A stretch of 64,000 nt of DNA from Argentina anserina (GCF_933775445.1 NC_065874.1:6343001-6407000), one strand, 5' to 3'. Shown: positions 36,858 to 48,396, counted from the stretch's first letter. Numbers and translations: made by a program. Notes: a model not told the origin generated them from the sequence alone.

Positions 36858-38108
36858 TCATTTTATAAGCATATCGGCAAGTTGCTCTTCTATATGAACA
36901 AAATGAAAACTAATGATCTTAGCGTTTAGCTTCTCCTGTATAAAGTGACGATCAACCTCCACATGTTTTGTACGATCATGTTGCACATGATTCTGTGAAA
37001 TATCAATAGTTGCATTGTTGTCACAGTACAGCTGCATAGCACACTTAGGCTTAATACCCAAATCTTGTAGCAAATTTCTAAGGCATAACAATTCGCACAC
37101 TCCATGAGCCATACCCATATCCTCTGCTTCAACACTAGATCGAGCTACCACGTTTTGTTTCTTACTCTTCCACTTAACAAGATTACCCCCAACAAAGGTA
37201 AAGTACCATGATGTGGATCTCTGATCTGTGATATTTCAAGCCGAATCTGCATCTGTGAAGCCACAAACCTCAAGGATATTATTTTGATTAGAAAACATTA
37301 CTCATCTCCATGAAGCTGACTTCAAGTACCTCAAAATCCTTACAACAGCATCCATATGGTCCACACTGGGATTATGCATGAACTGACTCATTACACTTAC
37401 TGCATACGCAACATCTGGTCTGGTATGTGATTAATAAATCAAGCATCTAACTAGCCTCTGATAACGAGTTTTTTCAGTAGGCACTTGATCTGGATACTCT
37501 GTTAACCGATGGTTCTGCTCAATAGGAGTATCAATGGGAGTGTAATCCAACATACATGTCTATGTTAGTAGATCAATGATGTACTTCCTCTGACACAGAT
37601 AGATACCATCACTTCCTCGGGCTACCTCAATGCCCAAGAAGTAATTGAGTGTACCTAGGTCCTTTATCTGAAACTATGTGGCTAGCTATTATGTAATCTA
37701 TCCACCTCAACAGTATTATTCTCAGTAACTATCATATCATCAACATATATAATTAGGGATGTTACCTTCCCTTGTTGATGTCTGAGAAATAATGTGTGGT
37801 CTGAATTACTCTGTTTGTAGCCAACTTTCCTCATGAATTGTGAGAATCTTCCAAACCAAGCACAAGGTGACTGTTTAAGACCATACAAAGATTTTCTCAA
37901 TCTGCAAACAAAGTTACTTGGAGAAGCGGCCACATATCCAGGCGGAAGATCCATGTATACTTCCTTTGTAAGTTCTCCATGAAGGAATGCATTCTTAACA
38001 GCAAGCTGTCTAAGTGACCAGTTTAAGCTAGCAGCAAAAGAGAGCAATACTCGAATAATGTTTATCTTTGCAACAGGTGCAAATGTCTCATCATAGTCTA
38101 TGCCATAT
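36858..38108 (-). pseudogene. copia reverse transcriptase (C-terminal part) and RNase H, broken
   Basis: The RT part at 37682-38108 reads 'DYDETFAPVAKINIIRVLLS', 'VKNAFLHGELTKEVYM', 'LRKSLYGLKQSPCAWF' and the catalytic box 'YVDDMI'. The RNase H part at 36858-37151 reads 'ARSSVEAEDMGMAHGVCELL' and 'TKHVEVDRHFIQEKL'. Between them (37150-37680) the frame is interrupted by stops and shifts. The RT continues after the nested insertion at 39938-40221. Confidence 0.93.
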
Positions 38109-39932
38109 TGATATAGCGTTAATTAAAACATCTATAATAAACCATGTAAAACATCATCGTTAATATAGAATAAGCAGGGATCGTTCAGTCCGGGAAATTA
38201 AAGGGAACTCTAAACTTATAGTGTTAACAAATAATGGGAGGTTTGAGCTTGAATATTAAATACTAAAATAAAACTTAAATTACTATTTACATAATCGACT
38301 TCTCTTTAACAAACTTAAACCAAATTTACCATTACACTACATAATTACAAGTTCGAACCTATCATGCATATTAATTCGACCAATTACATATTTTTTAGAC
38401 ACCAATATAATTATAGTCTTAGGGGATCATCTAATCATGCAACATTTCATTTAACATTTAGATTGACTTAGGGTCTAATCTAAATTTGCATGGAATTGAA
38501 TTCAATAACACTTAGAGTAGAAATCAAACAAGATTACATTTAAGCCCCAAATCTTTGTTGGAGACATGTTTCATGTGTGGCGTCACCCACCATGGTTTCA
38601 CATGTAAAGAATTTTTACCACTTTTAATCAACACAAACCGAACCTATTTAGGGCATGATTCGATTTGTGTCAATATGGTTGATGAATCTAGCACTCAAAC
38701 ACAATCTTAGGGACTGTATCCAAGCACTAAATTCATATGCACATATATGAAAATTATCTAAAAGTATGAGAAAGATGATTAGAACACAACAATAGAAATA
38801 CAAACTTCAATAATATTAAAAACATAGACTCGGCATAGCCTCAAACACATATGAAATACAATCTGAAAATTCTAAAACAAATACAAAACTAATATTTCCA
38901 CATAAACAACAACTTACAATCTTCATAGACAAAGAAATGTAGATTAACATAAATAGACGAAGCAATGGAGATGAGTTGCGAAAATCACACGTTGTATGAA
39001 CTTTAGAGGTACGGCTGCAATAAGTGAAACTCGGTGGAGATGATGATGGTTTTGGGGTGGACGGCTTGGCTAATTTGTGAGGGAAGTTTTATGGTGGTGT
39101 TTTGGTAGAGTTTTGGCTCTTGAATGCTAATGAGAAGTGATATTATTTAAGAGGTGAAGCCATGTATATATAGAGAAAAGAGGGAGGATATGCTTGGTTT
39201 GAACTTGCCTCTTTCTTCTTATTATAATGTCATGCTTTAATCCTTTAAATCATGTCATGTTTTATTCCCTAAATCATGTCATGCTTTATTCCCTAAATCA
39301 TGTCATATTTTATTCCCTAAATCATGTCATGTTTTATTCTTTTAATGATCATCTTCTAGCTTTTAGGTTGCATATGCATGGCTCCATCTCTCTTCTTTTC
39401 ACTTAATTAATATTCACATTTATTTATTCCTTCTTCTTTTCTTCTTCCCACTGTAAGGACTCCATCTCTTAATTCTCTCAATCTTTTTTTATCTCTTCTA
39501 TTTAATTTTTGCATGATTTGTTGATGATAGGACTCCATGTGCATAACTTATCCTTGTTTTCCTCTAGTATTATCTCTTAAATCCAATCTGAAAATAAGAA
39601 AATAGAATCATAATTAAGAGATAATTAGTTTCGAAACCTAACAAGGATTCATAGTGCAAGAAGGACTCTCAAAATATCGCTAATGAGACCAAAACGTAGA
39701 AAAATGAAGACTCCTAATCCAACTAAGTTTCCTAGTCATACAATGATTCCTATTCAAACTATGATTCTAGACCAATTTTGCGTTTTTAACTCATGTAAGC
39801 ACAAAAATGCATCCAATACCGCCCAAGACTCTTACTACGACTCAATGACTTAATAGTATAGCAATAAGGGCTAAACAAAGTACAAATGGAGGTAAAAACA
39901 TGTTAAGAACGTCGCACAAAGTGCTCCTATCA
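38109..39932. mobile_element. Nested insertion in copia RT: probable solo LTR (1824 bp)
   Basis: The insert starts TGATATAGCG and ends CTCCTATCA, i.e. TG..CA. It is flanked by CATAT on both sides (38104-38108 and 39933-39937). Removing it and one CATAT rejoins the RT reading as 'GFTQTYGIDYDETFAPV', the standard copia sequence. It contains no protein domain and no second LTR, so a solo LTR left by recombination is the best reading. In minus orientation it begins TGATAGGAGCACTTTGTGCG, a start resembling that of plant Gypsy-type LTRs. Confidence 0.82.
39226..39346 (+). repeat. 24-bp tandem repeat, about five copies
   Basis: Units like ATCATGTCATGTTTTATTCC CTAA repeat about five times with C/T and G/A changes, within the nested solo LTR. 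Confidence 0.88.
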
Positions 39933-39937
39933 CATAT

Positions 39938-41716
39938 GTTTGGGTGAACCCCTTTGCTACTAGGCGTGCTTTATACCGGCTCATTGACCCATCTAGATTA
40001 TGATTCACTCTAAACACCCAACGACATCACACAGCTTTCTTACCATGTGGTGGAGATACAAGCTCACAAGTATTATTCTTTTGTAATGCTCTCATCTCTT
40101 CCTCCATTGCTTTCCTCCATTTTGGATCTCCCAATACATCATGCACTTTGTTAGGTACTGATACAGTAGATATTTGACTCACAAATGATTCATATGACTT
40201 AGACAATCTTTTGGTAAACATAAAATTTGCCGCATGATACTTAGCTTTAACCTGAAGGGTAGGTTCATATTTTTTTGTTGGCTGACCCGAGTAGACCTAT
40301 TTGGCAAGACATATTGTCTACTATTAACCTCACTAGTATTAGCCCTAATAGAATGACTAACCTCATATGAGTGATCTTCTGTACCAGAAGAGCATTGGTC
40401 AGGTGTATAAACAATAATACGGGAGACATGATGGGCAGTTGTGTTGTCATCTTCTGGTACCTAAATCTCTGGAATGACTACACTGGAATCATTCGGTGGT
40501 GCTTGTGTAGCTGACACATTGGTAATCTCAACTAAACCTATCACCATATCTACTAGCTCACTTGTCTCCCCCTCTCCATGATACAGCTCTTCAAAATATG
40601 AATTCTCTCCCTGAAGAGAAGTATCAAAAGAGATAAAATAGCTCATGTCCTCAAAGAAAATAATATCCATAGTGACTTAGTACTTCCTGGTAGGTGGATG
40701 ATAGCACTGATACCCTTTCTGATGTCCGACATACCCAACAAACACACATTTAACTGCCCGGGCATCCAACTTAGACCTCAGATGTTTTGGAAGATGGACA
40801 AATGCAACACAACCGAAAACACGGGCATGAAGATTATGAAAATAGGGTAATGAGACATAAGATGCAAGCACTTCATATGAAATTTTTCCTTGAAGGACAC
40901 GAGAGGGAAGACGATTAATAAGGTGGGCGGAAGTTATGACAGCATCACCCCAAAGGTACTTAGACATATGGGCACTAAAAAGGATACACCGAGCCATATT
41001 AAGTAAATGACGATTTTTCCTTTCAGAAACGCCATTATGCTCAGGTGTGTAAAGACACGTTGTTTGATGAACAATTCTGTGTGTGTTAAAGAACTCGTGA
41101 AAGACACGATCCACATATTCCCCCCCCCCCAATTATCAGAACGAAGAACTCTAATTGTGGCATTATATTGTGTTTGGACAGTGGTATAGAAAGCTTGAAA
41201 AGCCGAAAAAACCTCATCTTTAGTTTTAAGGAGAATAATCCATGAAAGACGTGTATAATCATCAATTAATGACACATAATATTGCATTCCTGACATAATA
41301 GACTCTTTGGAGGGTCCCCAAACATCAGAATTAATTAATTCAAAAGGAATAATATTTTTTTGAGAAGTACTAGGGGAATAAGTAGATCGATGACTCTTGC
41401 CCAAAACACATGTCTCACAACGTAAAAAAGACTCATCCACACTAATAAACAAAGTAGGCATGAATTTTTTCATAACACTAAAAGATTGATACCCTGAGCG
41501 ACAATGTCATAACCAAACTTCACTTAGCTTGTCAGAAGTAGAGATTAAAGCGGTCTGAGACTGTCCCCCTGGTTTCTCCCCTGCATATGTCTGATCCAGA
41601 TGAAACAACCTGCCCCTCAGATACCCTAGACCAATTAACTCTCCGGTGAGAAAATCCTGAAATATCACATACATAGGAAAATATGTCATAGAACACTTAG
41701 CGTTAGTTAGTATCAT
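39938..41716 (-). pseudogene. copia GAG-pre-integrase, integrase and RT N-terminus, broken
   Basis: The pre-integrase piece lies at 41507-41716. The integrase core has 'CETCVLGKSHRS', 'INSDVWGPS' (first Asp), 'LRSDN' (second Asp), then 'EHNGVSERKNRHLLNMAR' (Glu). An 11-G run (41120-41130, C on plus) in the 'DNGGEY' codons shifts frame between the first part (41473-41131) and the second (41130-40677). The tail reads 'VFGCVAFVHLP..LDARAVKCVFVGY'. A linker follows at 40265-40670. The RT start is at 39938-40221 ('PKWRKAMEEEMRALQKN'), up to the nested insertion. Confidence 0.92.
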
Positions 41717-41860
41717 GACAATAAGAGCAAGGAGGGCGGAGCTGATTCCCGAAGCCTGGTGGTGGTCCTTGCTGATGAAGTGGAGCTGAAGGGGTGGTGC
41801 TTTAGATCTAGCATGAACAGTAAGGCTGGAAACTTCAACTTGTGTCTGATGAAGACTCTC

Positions 41861-42519
41861 CTATTGAGACTCATCCCTACGGATATATGTGAAAGCTGTG
41901 ATTAGGCTAGAGGGTTCGGTCTTTCTAAGCAATTCTCCTTTCGCACTGTTATGCTTTGCATCAAGACCTTTTAGGACATGGTGAACTCGCTCAAGCTCCT
42001 TCTCTTGTTGGTACCAAACAATATCCTCCTGATTCTTGATCATGCAAGGACGTTTCACATCAATCTCAACCCAAATATTTTTCAGTTTGGTGAAATATTG
42101 CGTCACCGGTTGCCCATCCTGTTGAATCGCAAAAGCTGTGCACATTAACTCATGAACATGTATGAAATCAGAGTCATTAGTATATAAGCCTTCCAATGTC
42201 TTCCATATTTCCTGCGCAATGTCACATGCCTCTACCAGATCAACTATCTCTTCATTCATAGCTTTCCACAAGACTGACATTACAAGACCATCATCGTCGT
42301 CCCACTTAGTGTATGCAACAATATCATTTGCACTAGGAGCCTTAGTTACTCCGGTTGCATTCCTTGAAGATGAGCTTCCATAATTCTCTTCCATTTACCG
42401 AAATTGGTCCTATTGAGTTTGGCTCCCCCAAAGGAACTACTTTCAGAATTCTTGACAGATACTTCAAACTTCTGAACATCAGTGACCTGAGAACTTTCTT
42501 CTTCTTTTCCAGAACCCAT
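41861..42519 (-). pseudogene. copia gag (UBN2-type), frameshifted
   Basis: The ATG at 42519 opens 'MGSGKEEESSQ' and continues to 'LNRTNFGKWKRIMEAHLQ', then shifts frame near 42340-42390. The second frame reads 'IVAYTKWDDDDGLVMSVLWK', 'ALCDIAQEIW'-like and 'LKNIWVEIDVKRP' down to 41861. Family core motifs are clear. The downstream zinc knuckle is not found. Confidence 0.88.
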
Positions 42520-42580
42520 TGTAAAACAATCAACAAATCAGTAGTTGTGCAGTGGAAAAAAAAACTGAAATGAACCTGCC

Positions 42581-42675
42581 TCGGGTGCACTTGCACTGTC
42601 GGTGAACGTGCACGGTCTCTGGTGCGCTTGCAATGTCGGTGAACATGCACTGCCTCTGGTGCACTTGCACTTCTG
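42581..42675. repeat. 38-bp tandem repeat in copia leader
   Basis: Two full and one partial copy of a unit containing 'GGTGCACTTGCACTGTCGGT' and 'GAACGTGCAC', each with internal GTGCAC palindromes. It sits between gag and the antisense frame. Confidence 0.8.
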
Positions 42676-42744
42676 GAGAGAGACGCGCATATCTGCGAAG
42701 AGGATGACACGACCAGGGAAGAGGGATGCCAAACCAGACGAACG

Positions 42745-43164
42745 TTGGCGATCTGGAAACGCAGTCGGAAAGACGACGCCAGCGGACTGGGAACTCGGCC
42801 GAGAGAGAAGAAGAAGCTGCAGAGGCTGAGCCGGAACGTCTCCGAGGTAATCGCGTCGCTCAAGAACTCGCTGAATCTCGACTTGGCTAATGAGAGTGAA
42901 ACGACGTTGTCGAAGATCGAGAGTGACACCAGCTCCGAGCTCGGCGAACCCGTCAATCTCAAATCCAACGGCACAGTGAAGGTGGACGATCCGAATGCGG
43001 TGACGAAGTTCCGGATTTTGCCGCCGGCAAGCTTTGATGGGAATAGTTTATGCAAGACCACTGCCGGGCCGTGTGATCCGCAGGTGACTACGCTGCTGCA
43101 GGTTGCCAAAAACACAAACCCAGAAAAAACAGAGGATGAAAAACATGGCTCGGATACCGAATAG
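42745..43164 (+). other. Antisense open frame in copia leader, possible captured host sequence
   Basis: A 139-codon frame is open on the strand opposite to the element, between the gag start and the primer site. It opens with TTG, not ATG, so a true start is not visible. The text is protein-like: 'REKKKLQRLSRNVSEVIASL' (basic, helical), an acidic/Ser-rich middle, then 'VTKFRILPPASFDGNS'. GC content is clearly above the surrounding element. It ends at TAG 43162-43164 just inside the LTR. The opposite strand is also open here (42342-43115), so coding direction is not certain. I do not recognise the family. A fragment of a host gene picked up by the element is the inference; ordinary leader sequence is the alternative. 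Confidence 0.45.
43144..43159 (-). promoter_or_regulatory. Primer-binding site of the copia element
   Basis: In element orientation CGGTATCCGAGCCATG follows the 5' LTR. It differs at two positions from TGGTATCAGAGCC, the usual plant copia site complementary to initiator methionine tRNA. Confidence 0.82.
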
Positions 43165-43310
43165 AATAGACTGAATGCTTCTTGTATATTGGATGATAAA
43201 TTCTTACACTGAAATGTTCTATATATAAGCTAACTAGAGTACAGTTAACATAAATTTGTATATTCCTACCACAAATCACTCCCTAATTGGCTCTATTACT
43301 CATGCTAACA
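43160..43310 (-). repeat. 5' LTR of the copia element
   Basis: Partner of 36605-36781. In element orientation it starts TGTTAGCATGAG and contains TTATATATAGAAC, a TATA-like promoter element. Confidence 0.93.
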
Positions 43311-43315
43311 CCAAC

Positions 43316-44144
43316 TCTGCAGCTCTTGTTGTTCTTGCTGAACTTCTTCGTGTCACAATATATTCTTCAGTATGAAACCAATGAATCAGTGTGGACAAAT
43401 TGTCTACGCAACAGTTTATCAATTTCCTATTATTGGCTAAACCAAGACCCGGTAGCTACATCGTTGACCTCGATTTATTTAATTCCTCCTTAAAATAAGT
43501 CCTTACATCGATCTATACAAGCATATTAGCATCATATATGGTTCCTAATGGAACATGAATTTCATGTTCTTTTCCTTAACTTGTCCAGATTTTACTTAAC
43601 AAAAGGGCTGCCTAGTATCGATTAATCAGATGATGTTTACTTAATAAGTGAAAGAATCGTATGAATTTGGGCTCACGATATGAATTAGTTGTTTGTTTTC
43701 TCTTATTTCCTATTATTTTCCAAGTTTACATGATCCCCTTGACAGAAATTTAGGTCTCTTAAGTTGCTACATGAACCTATAGCCCGCCAAACTATTGCAT
43801 GCATTCATTGATTCATATATTCCTATTGAAACATTGAATTGTGTTACAGTAGTTGAGTATGAAGATACCGGATAGAATGAGAAATTACAATGCAGCAAAC
43901 TGCAAAGAAAAGAGATGAACTTGACCATTTGATCCAACAGAAAGGTTTAACTATTTATTTAGAGCCCTGGCCTTGAGCTAACAACACATACATTTAGCAC
44001 AATACAAGATTAACAGAGGAAAAGATCGAATTCGGGAAAACATAAGGATCATGAGTTCCATCAGCTTGATGAGGAAACATGACCGATCTAGCTCAAACGA
44101 AAACAGTACATATGGTTGATGATGATGATGATCATCTTAGCTGG
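43316..44144. other. Spacer and 3' flank of first ZIP gene
   Basis: AT-rich, no gene recognised. A minus-strand AATAAA near 43953 could serve the ZIP gene. Confidence 0.45.
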
Positions 44145-45530
44145 TTAAGCCCACTTTGCCAACAGAGACATGCAACCAGCACCCAAAATTGTTGCCATGT
44201 AAGACTTGATCTGAAGCTTAATGCTGCGTTGCAACTTTGGACCCATGAAATCAACGGAGAGAAGATCAACCAAAGCCATGTAGATGAGGAGCCCAGCTGA
44301 ACATGCATCCAGCAGTCCTACTGTAGCTAATGCCTTTGGACTGTTTTCTTTGTACGTGTTTGAAATGGCCATTCCCAGTAATATTCCGAATGGGGTTGTT
44401 GCTGAGAAGAAGAACACCATTACTGCGTTCTTCATGAATTTATACCGAGCCTGAAACATTAACCGCCCAGCAAATGACGTTACTCTGAGTAACTGGAGGT
44501 GAATGAAGATTAATTTGCTTAGGAACTAATAGGTTGGATATATAGTTATGTACCTGTAGAATGCAACCACCAAGGCCCATGCCTTCGAACATCTGATGGA
44601 AGCAAAGGGCAGCTACAAGACCTTTGATGGTGCAAGTGTTGTTTGTAGCACCAAGAGAAAGCCCGATAACAACTGAGTGAACAATAATTCCCAGTTCCAA
44701 CACCTGCCAACATACATATAAGTTTTCAAAATCGGCATATTTTCCCTTCTTTTCAGCAGATCAATGACTAAATATTATGTCATGAAGTGTTGATCGAACT
44801 TCTGAGATTGTGGACAATTTTATACAAGTCATGCTAAATATATTATATCAATCTTAAAATTGTATTGTTCGACTTATTATATATAACTTACCATGGCAAC
44901 AACGCGAAAGCGTGTCAACTGTGACTCGCCTTCTCCTGATCCCTTGACGACTTGATGATTTTGTGAATGAAAGTGTCCATGTCCCCCGGCCGCCACAGCT
45001 AGCTCTTGGTCTCCATCAGTGGCTGTAACACCATCAGTATCGGGGTTAACTCCGGCTTTAGATCTCCTGCTGTATATGCTAGTACCCATGGAGTCGACCA
45101 TCATAGTCACAATAGCAGACAACATAGCGAAAAATCCAGAGAAGGGGAACTTATGCCAGGGCTTATCAGGCAAACAAATCGATGACAATGTCTCGAAAGA
45201 GTCTGGCAAAACGTGCATGAACCCCGTGCCGAGAATAATGCCACCGGCAAAGCACTTGACGACCACGAATATGTTTCCATCGGGATGCAAGGCAGGTACT
45301 GAGCGGGTGAGGAGCGGCAAGGACACACCGATCATGCTGGTGACCAAGATTGAGGCAATGGCTATGATTTTCAGGGGCAGAGCTTTTGTCTTGTTGACGC
45401 AGACGTTGGCAGTTTCAGACCCGCATTCTTCACTCTCGGATTCCGAATGAGCTTGGGGAATGAGTGCGGAGACGAGGATTATGAGGAAGATTGGGAGGAG
45501 TACTTTGGAGAGTGAAGTAGTAGTGGCCAT
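44145..45530 (-). CDS. ZIP-family metal (Zn/Fe) transporter, copy 1
   Basis: Minus-strand exons 45530-44892, 44703-44554 and 44450-44145 join in frame to 364 residues. Residues 1-29 are a signal peptide ending 'PQAHS'. Cys pairs follow in the extracellular N-terminus ('[11 protein letters not shown]'). TM1-3 follow ('[16 protein letters not shown]' in TM2). The cytosolic loop carries the metal-binding '[10 protein letters not shown]'. The ZIP signature lies in TM4-5 ('[20 protein letters not shown]', '[15 protein letters not shown]'), with the His and Glu that line the metal site. It ends 'SLLAKWA', as plant ZIP1/IRT proteins do. It imports divalent metals, mainly zinc or iron, across the plasma or an organelle membrane (family knowledge); which metal is not readable here. 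A second, similar gene lies at 50650-52054. Confidence 0.93.
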
Positions 45531-45633
45531 ATCTGACTAGCTACTCGATCTCTCTCTTTAGTAATTACCAAGTTAATGGTTCTATATATCTTATGTTGGA
45601 CTGATGATCGAGTTTGGCATTTCCTGGATCTTG

Positions 45634-45641
45634 TTTATATA
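45634..45641 (-). promoter_or_regulatory. TATA box of ZIP copy 1
   Basis: Minus-strand TATATAAA about 105 bases upstream of the start codon. The surrounding sequence (GGATC/TTT..TATATAGA..GAAA on plus) is shared with ZIP copy 2, supporting function. Confidence 0.68.
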
Positions 45642-45649
45642 GAGAGAAA

Positions 45650-46602
45650 GCTTGTGACAGTATGTGCTCAAATTAGTTGGTGATAGTATATAGTGGCATG
45701 GTGCATGCGAACAGAATGAAAATATGATTTAAGTTGGTCAGTTTAGTTCATATAATACAGTGGTCAGGGGTACTTTAAGATTTGTACCATAATGATATAT
45801 AGCATGAAATGAATATGTACGGCATAGTATATCCTTTATACAAAAATACTAAAGTGAATGAAGTGATTGAAGTCAATGAAAAATCGATTCCTGGATATAT
45901 CAGAAACTTAATTAATAACTAGCAGTGTGCACGTATTTTTGATGCTTAATTACCAAAGTACAAGGTACACATGAGCAGATTAAACACATTTATTCCCCAG
46001 ATATGGCAGGATGCATGCAAGACACAGCTGATTTGATATACGTATACACAAGTGACACACTCGAGGAACGAAAATTTAAACGAGCGAACAAAAAGTCTAC
46101 TAAACAACTTAAGTCCGATCCGAAAGCTTAAAGATTTTAACCAAGTCTGTGGTATGACCATTCAATACTCTTAGCTAATCGAAAACAATTGAAAACACCC
46201 CAGTTGAACGATTGCATGGTTATTGCAAGTACACGGTAATGGTACTGCAATTTTTCTAATTAAAACTCTTACCTTGTCAAAGACATAATTACATGATTAG
46301 ATAGCAATAGACTTTGATCATTTATGTAGTATAAATATCAACTGTTCATAAATATTGAATCTATCAGTGTATGTAGTATATATGACCATTTAATTTTCCT
46401 ATAGATTTCGTTAGCCTTGAAGTTTATTAAACACTCCGGTTGAATGATTCATGGTTGCATGGGTATTGCTACTTTGCTAGTACGGTAGAGGGACTAGTCA
46501 ATGGATCATCATTTCAAATTTCAATACTACACAAATTTTTTTGATACCGGTGGCATTAAGTTAATCTATATTACAATGAGAACAAAATAAGTATTTATTA
46601 AA
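45650..46602. other. Upstream region of ZIP copy 1 and spacer
   Basis: AT-rich. Likely holds regulatory sequence of the ZIP gene. No gene recognised. Confidence 0.4.
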
Positions 46603-46616
46603 AAAAACAATCTAGT

Positions 46617-47684
46617 TTTTTTTATCAAAGATTAATTCATTCAACTTAGGAAGAATTACAATGAGTTCAGCATCTTAATCTATTAGAGATGAGATTAGTC
46701 CACCAGATCTCGGAAAACATGTCCAGAAAGCAATAAAACAAACAGTAGATCTAGACTCTAAAACAGAAACAAAACAGACATGACAACAACAATAAGACTA
46801 CACTAGTATCAGCAAGTTGAATCCGAGCATGGTCGATTATGAAGGGGAATGCGAAACCCAGAACTATTTTCTGTCAGAACCTCTAACAACTCAAACCGAT
46901 AAAGCTAGACCAGTCAAGGAGACCCAAAACAGATACAAGCAACAACAAACGAGAGACAAGGGCCCAAGGCCCAAGATGACAACCACCACTCCGACCAAGC
47001 TGTAGTCACAGAGAGACAGGCAATGGCACTACTCAGCCACCAAGGCAGGCGGGCACCCACCACAGCTGAATGGCGCAAGTGCAAGAAAGAAGGAAGACAA
47101 ACTGAAACCTCCGGTGGTGAAACCGGACGCGCAGAAAAGGAGGCCCATGTCGATACCCATGCTCCAAGAAGACCCGAGAACACTGGAAAGCAACAGAGCA
47201 AGAAAGGGTGATGAACCCCAAGAGAGGACATCGCCCACGAAGGGAAGGAGTCGGCCGCTGTCGAGTTGAGTCGGCCGCTGTCGAGTTGAGTCGTCTGAAC
47301 AAGAGCCGATCGCCGATTTTATTCAGCAAACCAAAAGAAAAACACACACAGCCCTGCAAATCGATGAAAACTCAAAGGAATAGGATCACACCCCAAGTGA
47401 AGTGGGCAGTATAACCACCAAGGCTCAACCCAGATCTGGGAAATCTAGAGTAAGGATATGGAAGCCGTTGACAAACACCCGAACACCGAGAACTCGGACG
47501 GCGAACTCGAGATCTAAGAGGGCGTGAGGAAAACTATTGTGTGAAACCGAAACAAAAAGGAAAACAATCTCTCTCAAACCGAGACGCAACGGCGGAGCTA
47601 ACTGCACTCGGCCAGGAGAGAAGAGGTGAGTGAGTTTGGTCTTGGGCTGTTGGCGGTGGAGGTAGAGAGAAAACCCTGCTGTAC
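46617..47684 (-). mobile_element. Non-autonomous LINE-derived retroposon (1068 bp)
   Basis: In minus orientation it starts GTACAGCAGGGTTTTCTC, has a GC-richer body and ends 'TTGAATGAATTAATCTTTGA' followed by T/A and a poly(A) run (plus-strand T8 at 46617). A 14-bp target duplication with one mismatch flanks it: AAAAACAATCTAGT at 46603-46616 and AAAAACAGTCTAGT at 47685-47698. A minus-strand frame at 46914-47231 (105 codons) is hydrophobic and Trp-rich with no known domain. A 22-bp unit ('GTCGGCCGCTGTCGAGTTGA') is duplicated at about 47250-47292. No reverse transcriptase. Confidence 0.78.
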
Positions 47685-47698
47685 AAAAACAGTCTAGT

Positions 47699-48396
47699 TG
47701 TCTTGTTACTTTTACGATCAGGTAGGTCGATTATATGAGCACAAATATGGTAAGAGTTTAGAGCTTATTCGGCTCATGTTTATTGTTAGTACGTAGTTAC
47801 AGACTCTTACGTAACTACGAATGTTTGTAGGAATGTGTGTCATGGATGTTTTTAGTGAATGCAGACTACATATAACTACGAATGTTTGTATGAATGTCTG
47901 TCATGGATGTTTTTATAAATGCTGACTACATATATATAACTACGAATGTTTGTATGAATGTGTGTCGTGGAATAGTTATTATACCCTGTCATTCTAATGC
48001 AATATAGTCTTCTCGATTATTAATAGATTAAAGATATTCTTCTATTTTTCTGAAAAGAACATAATCATTTTTTTCCATCCCCTCCGCAATCGTCATGCAC
48101 CATGGCACATTGGTACTACCACAAAATCTCAGACAAAGTGAATTCTATTTCAAAGAAAAAAAAATCAACTCTATGTTGGTGATGTTTAGGTTCTGACAAG
48201 CGGCAAATAAGAGGTTCACCATCCATATAAATAGGCATCCCATCTGTTCGTACATTCCCTTCCGTACAGTAAACCAATTTGTTCGTACAGCCCCCAATTG
48301 ATTTCTCAAGTTCTCATTCGACTCCTCTCATTCTATTTCTATATCTTCAGCTTCTATACCTATTTTTATCTATTTGAGTTCTGAGTAAGATACTAA
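47699..48396. other. Spacer with tandem repeat
   Basis: Apart from the tandem repeat at 47806-47972, AT-rich sequence without recognisable genes. Confidence 0.45.
47806..47972 (+). repeat. About 60-bp tandem repeat, 2.7 copies
   Basis: Units begin CTACRTA..AACTACGAATG and include 'TGTTTGTATGAATGTGTGTC' and 'ATGGATGTTTTTA'. Three copies in a row, the last truncated, with small TA-length differences. Confidence 0.9.

Larger units (their letters stand above)
36605..43310 (-). mobile_element. Ty1/copia LTR retrotransposon, degenerate, with nested insertion
   Basis: Two matching LTRs (36605-36781 and 43160-43310) bound the element. The flanking 5-mers are identical, CCAAC at 36600-36604 and 43311-43315. 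Transcription order on the minus strand is LTR, primer site, leader, gag, integrase, reverse transcriptase, RNase H, purine tract, LTR, which is the copia order (integrase before RT). Domains are broken by frameshifts and stops. A 1.8-kb insertion at 38109-39932 splits the RT. The zinc-knuckle/protease region between gag and integrase is largely lost. The left LTR carries an extra 27-bp near-duplicate segment, so the LTR lengths differ (177 and 151 bases). Mobility would need help from other elements. Confidence 0.95.

Noticed and set aside
39226..39346. Tandem repeat as a CRISPR array
   Set aside because: Units are directly adjacent without spacers, inside a plant LTR.
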